NCBI RefSeq assembly: GCF_001299635.1
Contig: NZ_JRHN01000021.1
Location: 1 to 32,333, forward strand
DNA length: 32,333 nt
From: Clostridioides difficile
Lineage (GTDB): Bacteria > Bacillota > Clostridia > Peptostreptococcales > Peptostreptococcaceae
Direction of reading: 5' to 3'
Positions 32,247 through 32,333 of the stretch are shown piece after piece. Both the position numbers and the translations under genes were made by a program. The notes beneath the pieces were generated by a model. The model searched no databases and was not told the origin of the DNA. It saw nothing but the letters and a program-made list of their open reading frames with translations. Position 1 is the first letter of the stretch. Each line of letters starts with the position of its first letter.

Positions 32247-32333
32247 AAAAAAATAGCTACGCACACTTGTGACTTTAGTCGTGAGTTAGTAGCTAAAATA
32301 GTCAGCATATAGGGAAACTTATATGTAGAGATA
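32247..32333 (+). mobile_element. 5' end of a group I intron / IStron (CdISt1-like), truncated by the window
   Basis: The sequence folds as the start of a group I ribozyme. The upstream UUGAU pairs with GUCAG (32301-32305) as P1, with the diagnostic U-G at the splice site between U32246 and G32301. The P1 loop is extended by a hairpin TAGCTAC (32254-32260) / GTAGCTA (32289-32295) enclosing a second stem around GAC-TTTA-GTC. P2 is CATATAGG (32306-32313) / CTTATATG (32318-32325), capped by a GAAA tetraloop. IStrons combine such an intron with transposase genes and insert after TTGAT. The catalytic core (P3-P9) and any tnpA/tnpB genes lie outside the window. Neither arm is followed by a T-tract, so it is not a terminator. 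Confidence 0.65.

Noticed and set aside
32254-32300. Resemblance of the GAGTTAGTAG part to a class II c-di-GMP riboswitch
   Set aside because: The short match is confined to one stem side; the required 5' pseudoknot elements are missing, whereas the group I P1/P2 reading explains TTGAT, the U-G pair and the GNRA hairpin together.

Overview
The window is AT-rich, with short intergenic gaps, strong purine-rich Shine-Dalgarno sites (AGGAGG, GGGGAGG) and a low-GC Firmicute gene set. The chemotaxis cluster (CheY, CheC, CheD, CheW, a receiver-GGDEF protein, one MCP, CheA, CheW) and an apparent IStron-type group I intron at the right edge point to Clostridioides difficile or a very close relative. 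This is recognition by eye, not a database match.

Left part (1-6064): a D,D-carboxypeptidase (DacF type) and, upstream of it on the minus strand, a large LevR-like sigma-54 activator with PTS regulatory domains but no PTS genes beside it. Divergent from them is a two-gene ThrE-type exporter. Next (6065-10030) come a Gate-domain (YjiH-like) membrane transporter behind a structured leader, and a KdpD/KdpE-like two-component pair whose kinase lacks the usual N-terminal Kdp sensor.

Middle (10412-23745): a regulator with a degenerate GGDEF-like fold and a C-terminal HTH converges on an AbgT transporter/M20 peptidase operon. A membrane diguanylate cyclase follows, then a metallo-beta-lactamase-fold hydrolase and a TipA-type MerR regulator. 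A second M20 amidohydrolase sits in an operon with two small membrane proteins (DUF3100 type), divergent from a YafY/WYL regulator. A GyrI-like ligand-binding protein and a small DUF6506-type protein complete the block. The two M20 hydrolases each pair with a different transporter, suggesting uptake and hydrolysis of amide-linked compounds such as aminoacyl or aminobenzoyl conjugates.

Right part (24652-32235): one long chemotaxis operon. It has a CheC/CheD adaptation arm as in Bacillus and Thermotoga, two CheW couplers, one MCP with tandem HAMP-like modules, and a receiver-GGDEF diguanylate cyclase between the second-messenger and chemotaxis pathways. The cheC gene has no ATG/GTG/TTG start compatible with a full protein and seems to start at ATT. 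A sigma-28-like promoter lies about 500 bp upstream of cheY.

Right edge (32242-32333): directly after the second cheW there is a TTGAT pentamer, followed by sequence that folds as P1 and P2 of a group I intron. This matches the known target of C. difficile IStrons, and the element runs out of the window. No tRNA, rRNA or CRISPR array was seen.
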